In this document: piece after piece, positions 11,520-24,400 of the stretch
Numbering within the stretch: the first letter of the stretch is position 1
How the letters are laid out: each line of letters opens with the position of its first letter
The notes under the pieces: model-generated
Databases searched by the model: none
What the model saw: the letters and a program-made list of their open reading frames with translations, nothing else
Told to the model about the DNA's origin: nothing
NCBI GenBank assembly: GCA_010405405.1
Contig: MU004233.1
Location: 2,699,882 to 2,763,881 of the forward strand
Direction of reading: 5' to 3'
Source of the DNA: Microthyrium microscopicum
Lineage: Eukaryota > Ascomycota > Dothideomycetes > Microthyriales > Microthyriaceae
DNA: 64,000 bases
Position numbers and translations under genes: made by a program

Positions 11520-14127
11520 CTACACCGGAACACAAACAACATCATCAAATGCCACTGACGCTGTTCCGCCCGAGATATCTGTATATGTTGCTGACAACAC
11601 TAGGTTGGTGTTTGGACTTCCTGTCGTCAAAGTGCCATTGTAGAACGACCATCCGTTCGCATCCGTGCTCACGAGACTTGGACTATAGCCACTGACCATT
11701 AGGCTCGTGGTGATGGAACCAGTGGCCAATCCCATGGTGACTTTGGAGTAGTAGCTGCAGGCGAGCACGGTTCCCATTGGCACGTTGGCCAACAGTTGCT
11801 GAGATTGGGAGGATGCTTGGCCGCTGATGGTGGTCACGTTCCATGTCAGGCATGCAGATCCACAGTGGCAGCTGGAGGCGGAGCCAAGTCCTTCGCAGCG
11901 AGGGGCGGATCCATCGTTGGTCCAGGGGAGTTGGCCGAGTTCGAAGCCGGGATTAGTGATTATGTTGCCGGAAGTCGAGTTACCGGCAAGGCAGGTTGGT
12001 GTAGCGGAGGCGGAGGATGATGAGGCTGATGAGCTGGACGAGATGGTAGAGGTGGCGTTGAGGGATGCGCTTGAGGAGATGGTGCTGGAGAAGCTAGAGA
12101 TGGTGGAGTTGGCGATGACAGTGCTAGAGGAGAGGGATGAGGAGCTGGTGATGGTGGCATTCGCGGAGAAAGAGGACGATGGGAAGCTCGAAGTTGCTGT
12201 GCTTGAGACGGAAGAGCTCTCGGACGAGGAAACAGTGCTGGCGACGGTAGAGCTATCAGATGAGGAAGAGCTAGCGGTTGAGGAAACAGTGCTTGATACT
12301 GAAGAGCTCTCGGAAGATGAGGCAGTGCTTGATGCTGAAGAACTCTCGGAGGATGATGCCGAAGAGGAGGCTGTAGACGACGATGCTGAGGATGAGATGT
12401 CTGAAGACGAGAGGGAGGAGGAGCTGGAAGCAACACTGGAAGAGTCCGATGAAGAGACTGTGCTGGATACTGAGCTAGACGAATCCGTTGAACTACTCAA
12501 AGAAGCCGAGCTAGTGACTGAACTAGAAACATCGGAGCTGCTGCTAGAGGACGCTGTGCTGGTCACTGAGCTAGAGCTGTCGGTGGACGATGCAGTGGAA
12601 GAAACCTCAGATGATGAAGCGGTGCTTGTGGCCGAAGACGTCTCAGAGGATGACACTGTGGATGATACATCGGAGGAGCTCGAGGTCACAGTGCTGCTGA
12701 CTGAGCTGGAAACATCAGAGCTGCTAGAAGTCGCGGTGCTGCTGGCTGAGCTGGATACGTCGGAGGAAGATGCTGAGCTGGAAACCGTTGACGAAACCTC
12801 GGATGACGAAGCTGAGCTGGAAGCAGTGGACGACACTTCTGAGGACGAAGAAACAGTGGATGAGACCTCTGAGGACGAAGAAACAGTGGATGAGACGACT
12901 GAAGAAGAAGCAGTGGAAGAGACCTCCGAGGATGAAGCAGTGGATGAAGCAGTGGAAGAGACCTCCGATGATGAGACCTCGCTGGATGAAACACTTGACG
13001 ACAAAGCGCTAGAAGATACCGCGCTGGAAGAGACTGCACTTGAAGACACAGCAGATGAAGTCGCACTTGAGGAGACCACTGCGCTTGAGCTAGCACTAGA
13101 AGATGCCGTAGATGTAGCCGAAGAGCTCGCTACCGAGCTTGTAGCCGGGAAACATGCGATATCGTAGAAAGCATATGGGCTCGCGGTGTTGGAATTGAAG
13201 TTTCCAGCAACAGCGCTCGTGTAGAGAAGACAATCAGTGGAACCAAAAGCGAAAGAGACACAGCTGGATTGTCCGTGGCAAAGAACAGCACAGGCAGCAG
13301 CATCAGCGATACCTCCGAGAAAGTCAAAGGCAGCTGGGTTTTGCATGTCATAACCGGCAGAGCCGCACTGTGCCGTTACGGATGGCACCGCGCTGGATGA
13401 AGCGATAACACTGGAGGACTTTGCGACGCTGGAGATTATGCTGGAAGTTGGCTTAACAGAGCTTGACTTCGCAGAGCTTGAAGCCGGGACGGAACTGGTC
13501 TTGACGGAGCTGGAAGCCTTGACGGAGCTGGAAGTGTTGACGGAGCTGGAAGCCTTGATAGAGCTGGAAGTCTTCACCGAGCTTGAAGCCTTGATAGAGC
13601 TGGAAGTCTTCACCGAGCTTGAAGCCTTTACTGAAGAAGAAGCCTTGGCCGATGACGAGGGTTTGATGGAACTGGATGCGGAGCCTTTGCATGTATCTCC
13701 AGTGCCTCCGAAGCCGACTTGACAACCAGTACCGCAATATGAGGACGAAGTGCCACAGAATCCGAAGGAACTACAGCATCCAGTCATACATCTTTTTGTT
13801 CCACCGCATGTTCCATCAGTCGAAACCTTGAGGGTACTGCTAGATCCGGCAGCTGTTGTTGTTCCAGTGCTTGAACATGTGCCGAATGTTGAATCGCAAC
13901 CGGAGCCACAGTAATCTGAAGATGTACCACTATGAAAAAGGTCAGTCATTTATCAGTCGCATACCATACCATGATACGCACCAATATCCGTAAGCCGAAC
14001 AGCACTGTCCAGTTGGACATGTAAGTTTTTTACTTCCACCACATTGACCATTAGTAGAGACAGCACCAAAAACCGAATTAAAGCAAAGAGCAAGCGCCAA
14101 AAGCGAAACCGAACTAAAAGACTTCAT
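11520..14127 (-). CDS. Secreted Ser-rich cell-wall protein with two CBM18 (hevein-like) domains
   Basis: Exon 1 is 14127-13982 and exon 2 is 13929-11520; the 52-nt intron splits the first hevein motif. The product is 851 aa. A signal peptide (MKSFSSVSLLALALCFNSVFG) leads to two chitin-recognition modules: CCSAYGYCGTSSDYCGSGC (about 43-61) and CCSSFGFCGTSSSYCGTGC (about 100-118). A Lys-dotted SSSVK/SSSIK linker follows. Next is a PAN/apple-like Cys region (about 238-310, with CAVLCHGQSSCVSFAFG). Then about 370 residues are almost only Ser with Ala/Val/Thr. The protein ends in a globular domain beginning NPGFELGQLPW, resembling CBM4/9-type folds. It is likely a heavily O-glycosylated, chitin-attached wall or matrix protein. 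No GPI signal is visible. The low-complexity tract makes length polymorphism likely. Confidence 0.85.
13555..13626 (-). repeat. Two exact tandem copies of a 36-bp unit in the CBM18 gene
   Basis: Positions 13555-13590 and 13591-13626 are identical 36-mers encoding the Lys-dotted Ser linker between the chitin-binding modules and the PAN-like region. Related but diverged units flank them. This shows recent slippage or unequal exchange within the coding sequence, in frame. Confidence 0.85.
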
Positions 14128-16110
14128 GATAGCGAGTGTGAGTTGTAAAAGGGCCCCAAAGTTGGGGAAAAAAAGAATTAATTTAACGACTGTGGTGAGT
14201 GAACGAGTGACTGAAAGGAAGAGCCACCGTCCATGATGAGAGATTACTGGTGTTTATGACATCCACGCAAAATCCCCTTTTGAGGCGCTGTTCTTCGAAC
14301 GCGCTAGACATAAAAGTTCAAATACGGGATCAACAAGGATGAACGAGCACTTGTCGTCCACTTAGCGTGATGTGGCGTCTTTTTAAAGCCATGGCGTAAG
14401 GCTCTGCGAGAATCATCGTTGCCAAGTGGTTGGTTTGCCCACTGATGCAGGTACGCGAGGTCCTGATTTAGGAAATGTACTGTGGAGAATTGGGGTAGGA
14501 AATTCAGGTGGCTCATGGTAAAACGTAATCCAATGTCCCCAATTCTCGATCATCGTTCAAGATTTTGAAGTATTAAAGCAGAGTTGGATATGAAACCTTA
14601 ATTCAAGGTAAATTACTTCAAAATTATGGTTTACCAGAATGTCAACCATTATTCGAAAGTATTATCGATGTTCTTTTCGCTCCGTGTTGTGTTTCTCGCT
14701 TGGCGGTGGTTATGCATGTAAGGAGTCCCTTCTGATACTATTTCAATGGTGCTGCATCTCCATCATGTCGGGTCCACTGAACTTCGTATCTAATTCCAAT
14801 AAAAGATGTGCGCATGTGTTGGAAGAAGAAAATCCACACGTGGATTTGCAGTGACCTTTACCGTCGCCGTGTCGCCGCTGGAGATAATTCCGAGTAGACA
14901 GACAAGCAGATCAGTGGTACAGTACATACAGCGGTAAACTAAGTTCGTCATCTTGAAGTCGAAGGGTTGAACAAAAACGTGCCGTCCCGAGTACCAGGTA
15001 AACATACTTCCTTCCTAACCTCGAAATGTTTAGAACTCGCCGACTCGGTCACATCTCTGGTTGGACTCGGGGAGACGAGCCTCAGCAAGAGTCTACAGGT
15101 TTCAATCTTCTTCTCACCAGCAATGAGCATTTTGTCTCAACCACAAAGCCAGCTGAAGCGTGTGTCGCGTGTCTCGCTGAGTGAAGTTGGAGTGAACCAT
15201 ACATGATTCGATATTGAGAGTTGTAAAAATGTCAAGTTGTCAACAGGATTCACAACCAAGAAAAAAAAGGAGGCGTGCAGTAGCAGCCCAACAGAGTAAG
15301 GATGCCCCTGAGTTTATTCACTAGCGTTCTTTTTCCAGCAGCACCTTAATTTCTTAAAACCATAGCTATCACTTTCATTGGCTATTATCTAGACCTTATG
15401 CATTTACCCCTGTCTAGCCCCGAGTTTGTTTTCCCAGTGGCTTTGAGATGGGCAGGCACAGCTCGTGTTGTGGCATCCGTCAGAGCCGTTCAACTCCACA
15501 CCTTTAAATATTGCTATTTCTGTCTTGACTCTTCGCTAACAAACGTTCCACATGGATACATCTTGGCTTGTCGTCCAGGAACGCGCCGCGCTTGCGGTTT
15601 TTCAATGCCGACTGCCGGGCAAGCCGATTTTGAGCTACCGTTCGTACCAGTTGGCAGTACGTCACCTTCAATTCAAGGCTTAAAACCGTACTTGGAACAA
15701 AAGGAGTACCTCGCGCGTCTATGGAAACCTCATGATAACTAGGTAAGGTGTTGTATGTAACCGCAACATGTAACTTTACTACCATCCTCCATATTTCCAG
15801 ACCTTTAAAACTTTCAGAGATCAAGACTTGCAATTCACGGACTTCACAAACTAGAACTTTACAATCAAGCCAACAAATATTCTGGAGGTACCTTCTGTCA
15901 AAACGAAGCAGACATGCTACGCGATACCAAGAGACAAAGCAATCTCAAAATCCTTTGTTCATCAGGAATGCGCATACAAGCGCTTTCATCAACGGCATCT
16001 TTGTTATGTTTGCAGTGACCCCCATGAGGTAGACTAAGTGCAACATATTAGAATCATTTGTAAAAGTAATCTTGCCATTCAGTTGTATATTGAAAATTAA
16101 GTCATCAAAA
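14128..16110. other. Intergenic region, 2.0 kb (divergent promoters)
   Basis: This lies between the divergent CBM18 gene and the small gene at 16111. Scattered ORFs (for example 15398-15742, 114 codons) show no domain, intron or compositional support. No repeat or RNA gene was recognised. The length suggests a complex promoter for the wall-protein gene. Confidence 0.4.
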
Positions 16111-16803
16111 ATGACTGCCATTGACTTATCAAACTCTGATCCCATTCAATTCCGAAGACCCTCTCAAGTCCCAGATTCTCCCTCTCCAGATCTAGAAGTC
16201 CACATCCCCACCAAAGAATTCCAATGTCTAGCCTGTCAAGAATATGGCCACATTGACGACTGGGAAGAACATACCTGGACATACCACGGTAATTCATACA
16301 CGCATTAAAACATCTTTCGCCCTACTAACTCAGTTCCAGAAAAGGCCAAGCCAACACGCTATACACCAGCCCGCTCTCTCAGAGAACTCACCAATGACCA
16401 TAAACCTGGTCTACCAGCTATAGACTACTACACCCCCTGGTCCTTCACCACAGCCAAAGAATTCCTAGTATCTAATCCACACATGAAGCCAAACCAGACC
16501 CTCTTCCTTATCTACGAAAGTTGGAGTTCGCGGCCCGTCGTTGGATTATATTGGAATCGACTACGGGATAACTTTGTGCATACTCTCAGTCCACAGTACC
16601 ATGGGGAAGCAAAAAAGCATGCGGAAGATACGAAGTATGTGGCTTGTATGCTGAGGAAGGGGAATTATAGTCGTCCGCCTAGGGATACTGAAGAAGACTG
16701 CAATGAGGTGCTTAGGGATTTGCTGCTGGAATGCGATCGGATGGAGTATGGTGGGATAGGGCGCGGCCGTCAGGGGTCGATACCTCCGTTGGATAGTCTT
16801 TGA
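16111..16803 (+). CDS. Hypothetical protein with a C2H2-like N-terminal motif
   Basis: Exons are 16111-16288 and 16340-16803. The intron has a GTAATT donor, CTAAC branch and CCAG acceptor and keeps phase; the product is 213 aa. The start has a good AAAAATGAC context. Residues about 38-60 (FQCLACQEYGHIDDWEEHTW) carry two Cys and spaced His residues as in a degenerate C2H2 finger. The rest is a soluble alpha/beta-looking domain with FLIYESWSSRPVVGLYWNRL. I do not recognise the family. It could be a lineage-specific nucleic-acid-binding protein, but only the gene structure is well supported. Confidence 0.6.
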
Positions 16804-17379
16804 GGGAGTGAGAAGCATAGTTGGGAATTGTTGAGGTCTGTCGACTGGTCTACGAAAAGATTTTCAACGTACTCAGGCTAGCTTTCGCTGGTACGATGAC
16901 TTCAAGTCCCGTTGGGCGTACAATGTAGTGCTGGAGGAGGTAGGCTTCATGAGAATATAGTTTTTCACCACTATCGTAGTGCGATGATTGCCCATACAGG
17001 CACCAATATAAAGGACAGTACGAACTAGAAGTAAGCTCAAATCAAACTCGGTCCAGCAGCCTGGGTTAATTCTCAATCTTAAGCAAGCAAGGAACATGGG
17101 TCCCAGCCAGGCAAGCCAGCGCGACGATTGAAACGAAACAAAGCGTAGATCAAGTTCTGCAAGTTCATTCAAACATATCCAATTCATTTTACATATCCTA
17201 CAAAGCGCCTGCCTCTCATGCACCCACTGAACACCACCCAAGCAAGCGCCTAAAAGAACTACTATGTAAACGTTCTGAAAATCTAGTTCTACAAGTATGC
17301 ATCTAAAGGTGTATTGTGTATTCCCATAAAAGTCTTTTTTTGATGCCGCCCATAGATACTCGGAACAGGTAAAATCAAT
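16804..17379. other. Intergenic, convergent 3' flanks
   Basis: This is 576 bp between the stop codons of the small gene and the Ca2+-ATPase. It is expected to hold both 3' UTRs. A 122-codon minus-strand ORF here (16873-17241) is Cys-scattered, has no homology I recognise, and lies directly in the likely 3' UTR. Confidence 0.45.
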
Positions 17380-20300
17380 CTATTCGCCTTTGATAGACTT
17401 TGCCTTGACATAGTCCGCCTTGGTTGCAGGCATAACGATATTACGCTCAGCCCACTTTAGGACCTCATCGATCGCACTGTGAAATTGTTAGCCTGTGATA
17501 AGTGGAGAATTGTGGTGGGAAGGAGAGGGGAGTACGTACATAATTGGTGCGCTGATGTACAGGACTGCCTGCCATTCATTCCAGTCGAGCGGGATGATGG
17601 AGAACAGACCCTGAAGGAACGGCACGTAGAGAATGGCAAAGTGAAGCGCCATCGACAAGGTAATGGCATAGACGAGCATCATATTCGACCATAGAGGTAG
17701 CGTGAGCAGTGACTCGCTAGAGGATAACGCGTTCATGGCGTTGAGCATCTCAATGACGACGAGGATGGAGAGGGAGACGGTAGACGCTGATTTAGACATG
17801 TCGTTGCTGAACATTTGACAGCCAATCTCAGGGAAGTCTGTTGAGCAGCGGTGGAATTTGGCGAGCTGGGAGAAGCTGATTTGTGGACCGGCCTCATTGT
17901 ACATGAACCACCAAGCGTAGCCACCAACGGTTGCAATACCAACGTAGATGCCAATGACCATGTAGCGGAAGAAAAGCCAGCCGCCGACGAGTGGTTCGTC
18001 ACGTTTACGAGGTTGGCGTTTCATGATGTCGTGGTCCGGTGGGTTGAAGCTTAGAGCTGTGGCTGGGAGACCATCAGTGACCAAGTTGACCCAGAGAAGT
18101 TGGACGGGGATGAGAGCTTCTGGCATGCCAAGAGCGGCAGTGAGGAAGATGGAGACGACTTCACCGATATTTGACGAGATGAGATAACGGATAAACTGCT
18201 GGGTGTTGTTGTAGATTGATCGACCTTCTTCGATAGCGCTTTCGATTGTGGCGAAGTTGTCATCTACAAGAACCATATCTGCTGCTAGACGGGCAACATC
18301 GGTACCTGAGCCCATGGCAACACCAATATCGGCCTTCTTGAGAGCTGGAGCATCGTTGACACCGTCACCAGTCATGGCAACGACTTCCCCAGCCTTTTGA
18401 AGAAGATCCACAAGCTTTGACTTGTGCGATGGCTCGGTTCGCGAAAAGAGTGATGCACGTTGGGCAGCCTTGAATTGTTCTTCTTCTGAAAGAGCATCAA
18501 ACTCACGTCCAGTATAACTCTTTCCAGTAAGATCTTCATGCTCTCCGAAAACACCAATTTGTCTGGAAATAGACTCGGCGGTGTTCTTGTTGTCTCCAGT
18601 GATGACAATGACTCGAATGCCAGCGTCGCGACATTGTTGAATGGCTTGGGCAACTTCTGGCCGTGGAGGATCCAACATGCCAACAAGACCTATGAGAGTC
18701 ATGTTTTGTTCCAGACTGGCATATTCTGCAGTGGTCTTGGCGTTCTTGTGGAGAGGATTGTGGGAAACGTCGTCAATGGAAGCCAGAGCAATTACACGAA
18801 GACCGCGATTGCCGTATTCGGTAACCTCTTTGGCGATAAGTTGAGACAGTTTGCTGCTAAGTGGTTGGGCTTTGCCACCAGCTCCAACAACAACCTTGGT
18901 GCATCGTTCCAGAATAGACTCGGGTGCGCCCTTGACAAGCAGACGAGCGTTTTTTCCAGATCCACTAACAAGTACTGACATGCTCTTTCGGTCTCTAGAG
19001 AACTCGAAGGTGGAAATCTTCTTCACACGGCTCTCGTAATAACTGCTTTGGTGATGGAGTTGTTCATCAGCCGATGCGGCTGAGCGCTTTTCGTTGTGAG
19101 CAGTGTCTGGTGAGCCAATCTTTTCAACCAAAACACGCAATGCGCCTTCGGTTGGTTCTCCAACAATGCTATGGGCTCCAGTGGTTTGGTCGAAAGAAAG
19201 GACGGCTTCGTTACAGATAGCGGCAACTTCGGCGATTTGAGCAATGGTTGGAATGTCAACAGTTGGTTGTTGGATAACTTTGCCGTTGTATGTAACTTTT
19301 CCTTCTGGCGCAAAGCTTGTACCTTGTACATCAAGCTCAACCAAGTTGGAGCCAGTCTCGCCAATGTATACAATCTTTGCGACACTCATTTGGTTAGTCG
19401 TCAATGTTCCGGTTTTGTCTGAGCAGATGACACTGCAGCTTCCGAGGGTTTCAACGGATGGCAAGCTACGAACAACAGCGTTCTTTGCCGCCATCTTTCG
19501 AGTACCGAGAGCCAGACAAGTGGTGATAACAACTGCCAACCCTTCTGGAATAGCGGCTACACCAAGGGAGACAGCGATTTTCAGATAGTAGATTGCGCCC
19601 TTGGCCCAGCTTCCGTGAGATGGATCGCTGAAATGCTGGTAGTTGATGACCCAAACGAGTACGCAAATGACAGTGATAACCTTGGCCAATGTGTCTCCGA
19701 ATTCGTTCAACTTTTCCTTGAGAGGAGTTGGGGCCGAGATTTGAGCCGCAATGTCTTCATGAATGTCGCCAATAGCAGTTTTTGTGCCAGTAAGAACAAC
19801 AATCGCGTCAGCATTTCCGGTAGTAACGGTAGTTCCAGAGAATAACATGTTGATCTGATCTTGCTTAACAGCATCATCATCGGAGATGGCATCGATTGTC
19901 TTTCCAACACTCTCGCTCTCTCCGGTCAAAATTGACTGATCGACACTGAAAGAGTTGCTGTGAATATCGAGTACGCGGCAATCGGCGGGAATACGGTCTC
20001 CGACGGCGACAGTGACAATGTCACCAGGTACGAGTTCATCGGCCTTGACTTTGCGGGTGACTCCACTGCGAATAACCTTGGCTTCGTTGGCGGAATATTC
20101 TTGTAGAGCAGCAATAGCCTTTTCAGCACTGCTTTCCTGTGAAACACCAACGACGGCATTGAGAATTAAAATGGTGAGAATGACAGCAGGGTCGACGAAA
20201 GCAGTCCAGCCATCACCACCCTCAAAGAGTGCCAATACGAAGGAGAGAGCGGCTGAACCGAGTAGTATTATAACGAGTTGATCCTTGAATTGTTCGAGTA

Positions 20301-20457
20301 TAAGCTCCCAGAGGGGAGTAGGAGGGTCTTCGGGAATCGCATTGAGGCCGTGCTTGGAACGTTGAGCGAGGTATTGCTGCTCGCTCAAACCTTGGGAGAT
20401 CGAAACGTTGAAGCTCTTGAGGACAGCATCTTTTGACTTGACGTAGGCGTCTTCCAT
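17380..20457 (-). CDS. P-type Ca2+-transporting ATPase, ER type (SERCA, type IIA)
   Basis: Exon 1 is 20457-17540 and exon 2 is 17476-17380; the intron 17477-17539 has a GTACGT donor and CACAG acceptor and is in phase. The product is 1004 aa, the usual SERCA length. It pumps cytosolic Ca2+ into the ER using ATP. Visible hallmarks are: N-terminal cation-ATPase segment ([20 protein letters not shown]), actuator loop TGES, phosphorylation site DKTGTLT near residue 350, KGAPE nucleotide-binding motif, and hinge [16 protein letters not shown]. The membrane Ca2+ ligand segments are [12 protein letters not shown] and [16 protein letters not shown]. Lack of a long autoinhibitory tail separates it from PMCA/PMC1-type pumps. 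The Neurospora NCA-1 protein is of this class. After the last membrane helix, exon 2 supplies the short C-terminal tail ([11 protein letters not shown]). Confidence 0.95.
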
Positions 20458-21436
20458 TGCGAATGCGATAAGTTGACAAGGCTGGAGTTTGGCGGGACAC
20501 AGCTGGATAGCTGACAGAACAAGGAGGAGAGGTCAGTCGAACAAGCCGAGTGGAAGGGACAGTCTGAAAGAAAGATTGAAAGAGTAGAAGGCTGAAAGTC
20601 AGGAAAAGACTGATCGAATGACAGGTAGATAAATGATACAAGTGTCAGATTGTGATGGTGAAGCGTGTCCTTTCACAGTCGGTGACTTTTCTGCGACGTT
20701 ACTGGCATTAAGCATGGGGAGCTAGCTTCATAGGACAAGGCATGGGTTTGAAGCTAGCTGTGATAGGCCAAGGCCGATAGAAGCCCTTGCCCTGATCGGA
20801 TCGGATCCAGATCCATACCAGTAGATTAGATGGATAAGATCTACCCGTTATCCAACCACATGTCGTGCCTTTACTTTTCCTTCAACCTCCAATCCACTCT
20901 CATACAGGTGCAGACTGAGCTCAGCCCCTCTAAACACTCTTGGTCAGGCTGAGAATCATGTCAGGCTTGCCCCGGGCGGTCTGTCTGGCTACTCGTAGCC
21001 ACAGAACAATGGCATGGCCATTGCGGGGAGGCTCACTCCGCAGACCTGTCAAACTTGAGAAGCGCTTGTATGCCTTACACAACTCCAAATGAGCCGGCAT
21101 TCGCGTTGAGAGCTGTTATATGATTCCTTTTTTCCTTTGAAGTATCCTCAAGGATCGAACTCGCTTCTTCCTGCGAGGCTGCAAACTCAACTGATCGATT
21201 ACAGGCTATCAGTCTCCTAAACACTATCAGGTTGCGTACGAGATATCTCCTTACTAGTACTTAATAACAGCGTCATCAGTCGTATTACCCTGGAGGACAA
21301 CTTTGTCCTCATTCCTGTCAAGCAAGGACAATTGTCTCAATAGCCACTGTCAGGGCGCTATAATTTCTCTGCTTACTATATGCAGTCCCTTTTCTAGACC
21401 CTTTGCATTGCTTCACTAGTTTTTAGCAACGCCAAA
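20458..21436. promoter_or_regulatory. Divergent promoter region, SERCA / NACHT gene
   Basis: This is about 980 bp between two divergent start codons. Pyrimidine-rich (plus strand 20.86-20.95 kb) and purine-rich (20.52-20.60 kb) stretches suggest core promoter and leader sequence of the ATPase gene. An ORF overlapping the ATPase start (20222-20641) is a shadow. Confidence 0.4.
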
Positions 21437-24400
21437 ATGGTTCTTGACCCATTTTCTGCCCTTAGTTTAGCCGGCAACATTGTCCAGTTTATTGATTTCG
21501 GAATCGGACTTCTGTCTGAGACGCATGAGATATACAACTCTGCCGACGGAAGTTTGGGAAGACATGCGCATATCGAGGGTATCGCAAACAGGCTACTGGA
21601 ACTCAACAAGGCCATCGCAGCGATCCCTGAAACCGGCACAACCAACTACGAGAATGCGCTGGAGGTGCTTGGACAAGAATGCAAGCGAGATGGTGATCAG
21701 CTCATCAAAATCTTGAAGAAGCTTCGAGACGACAAAAAACAGGGAAAATGGGGTAGTTTCCGTCAAGCCATGAGAGCTATATGTAAAGAAGAGAAGATCG
21801 AAGAGCTGGAAAAACGACTGGAAACCTACCGCAATGAGGTGATCGCTCAAATAATGGTAATGCTTAGGTTTGCCTCCCCAACTATAGCTTGTTTAGCTTT
21901 GGTCTTGAGCACTAACATGCCACAGCGATCGCCAGTCATCGGTACTGAGTATTTTGAAGTCACTGGTCGAAGAGAGTCGCGGTATGAACCAACAAAGGAC
22001 AGAGCAATTGCAGTACATGCAACGCAAGATTGATGAAATCAACAGATCGACTTCATCTAGAGTTGACATACCGAAATTGCCTATCTTACACACTAACTTG
22101 TCTGGCATGGCCTCGACTGGCTCAGATATCTGGATTGAGCAGGCAATTCTTCAAAGTTTGAGATTCAGAGAGATTCAAGTGCGATTCCACAAAATACCTG
22201 AAGCTCATGCAAGAACATTCGGTTGGATATTTGGGCGTCCAGCTCCAAGTCAGAATCCGGAGCTATGTCGAAACTCTTGTGTAGGAACACTGCCGAATGT
22301 CAAGTTTATTGATTGGCTTGAAGACTCCACCCCACAAACTTCTCTTTACTGGATAGCTGGAAAGGCCGGTGCTGGCAAATCAACACTGATGAAATTTCTT
22401 AGTGATCACGAAGAGACAAAACGTGCACTTGCATCTTGGGCCGGCTCCAATCCATTGGTAATAGCTAGCTATTTCTTTTGGTGTTTTGGTACACAGTTGC
22501 AAAAGTCCCAGGAAGGTCTTCTCCAGACTCTATTGTACGAAATATGTCGACAATGCCCGCATCTGATCAGAAGTTGCTGTCCATGGCGGATGGGACCGCT
22601 CGCACGTGACGCATGGTCTCTCTCAGAGCTAAGAAAGGCTCTCCATAACCTGAAGACCGGATTAGTTGAGTCGACAAAATTTTTCGTCTTCGTAGACGGC
22701 TTGGACGAATATGACGGTGACACGAGAGAAATCGTGGAGGCCATCGAGGATTTGTCCAGTCTGCCCAACATCAAGCTCTGTGTCTCAAGTCGGCCATGGA
22801 CAATATTCAGAGAAAAGTTTGGACAAGACCAAGACAGGCATTTGTTTGTACAAGATCTTACCAAAGGGGACATCAATCTATACGTCCGGAATACCTTTGA
22901 AGCCGACAGCAATTTCCTGCAAGCGAAAGTAGAGGATGAAAAATATGAAGACTTGGTCACTGATATTGTTATCAAGGCAGAAGGAGTCTTTTTATGGGTC
23001 ATCTTGGTTGTCAAGTCTCTTCTCAACGGACTGACAAATGAGGATAGCTTACGAGCTATGCATGATCGGCTCAACAGGCTGCCTGCTGATCTAGAGGATT
23101 TTTTCCACCATATGCTTAAATCTGTCGAACCTGTCTATCAAGAGAAAATGGCCCGAACCTTCCAAGTCGCCATTGCAGGTGATGGGCCTTTACCGGTCCT
23201 GGTTTACTCGCATCTGGATGACATAGAAGAATGTCCCGATTACGCGTTGCGCTTGGCTTTATATCCCATTGTCCGCACCACAGGTGTGTGTTCGCCGGAA
23301 ACCGAAGCAATGTTCATGACAGATTTCAAGAAAGGAGAGCGTCAAATGCAAAAGCGGTTGGACGCAAGGACCAAAGGACTTCTTGAGGTTGTGAGAGAAA
23401 CCACCAATCGCAACGAGTTGGTCAATAAGGTCAGCTTTCTGCACAGGACCGTGGGAGATTTTGTCAAACGAGAAGAAATCATGTCCGAATTTACGAAGAT
23501 AACTGGCAGCACTTTCAACGTCAACGTTATGCTCTGCCACGCCTTGTTGGCGACTATCAAGGCGCTACCGGGCATATCAGACGGTCGGTTCATTCTTACA
23601 ATACTAAATGATCTTGTACATCCCCTGCTGGACCACGCCTATAGTGAGGAGATCGGGCAGAGGGCTGCGCAGATCGAAGTCATTGACGAGCTCGAAAGAT
23701 CGTTGACATATTATCATCCGATCCATTTTCCAGTGAGTCTAGTGCTCGGTGTGCCAATAAGTTTAGGAGAAGTGTTGAATTCGGAAGGGTCAAAATCACT
23801 GATCGACTGAGAAGTTAGGCCACGCACAGTTTTCGAACTCTGCGTACTGCATGGATTATCTTTATACGTGGAAACAAAACTGGATCCTTCACTTCCACTC
23901 GAAACAAACAAGAAGGACCCCGCCCGGGCATCATTGTTACAGGCACGTCCCTTTTCTGACAGGAAGCTTGATCTCGCAGACATTGTTCAATTTCTGGTAA
24001 AGAAAGGCGCCGACTTAAATGCTCTCCAGGGCAAGTCAACCATATGGGGAGTTTTCATGAAATGCGTGATCAAAAATCACTGGCTCGCTTCCATGCGTCC
24101 CTGTTCCCGGCGAGTACTCGATTTGATGGAAGCAATGCTATGCGGCGGTGCTGATCCTAATGTAGAGGATGTATTTCATGAACTGGTTTGTCCAAAAGCG
24201 GTGCAAAGTAGTAGTCAACAAGCGATCATGCTCTTTCTCAAATATGGGGCAAACCCCAATAAACCACACGGAACAACAACAGTCTGGCAATCCCACGTAG
24301 ATGCATTGTATGCAGAAAGTCGAATAGCAAGGGAGCGCACTGCCGAATTTGAATTAACGATAATGCTACTAGAATTTGGTGCCAATGCAGATGCCTCAAT

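Noticed and set aside
11827-13167. 446-codon Glu/Asp-rich frame on the plus strand
   Set aside because: It is the reverse complement of the Ser-rich tract of the CBM18 protein; antisense of Ser codons reads as acidic residues. No domain or start context.
15398-15742. 114-codon plus-strand frame in the 2-kb intergenic region
   Set aside because: No domain, no splice or start support, and an equally long frame overlaps on the other strand.
16873-17241. 122-codon minus-strand frame after the Ca2+-ATPase
   Set aside because: It lies in the probable 3' UTR, has no recognisable domain and random-looking composition.
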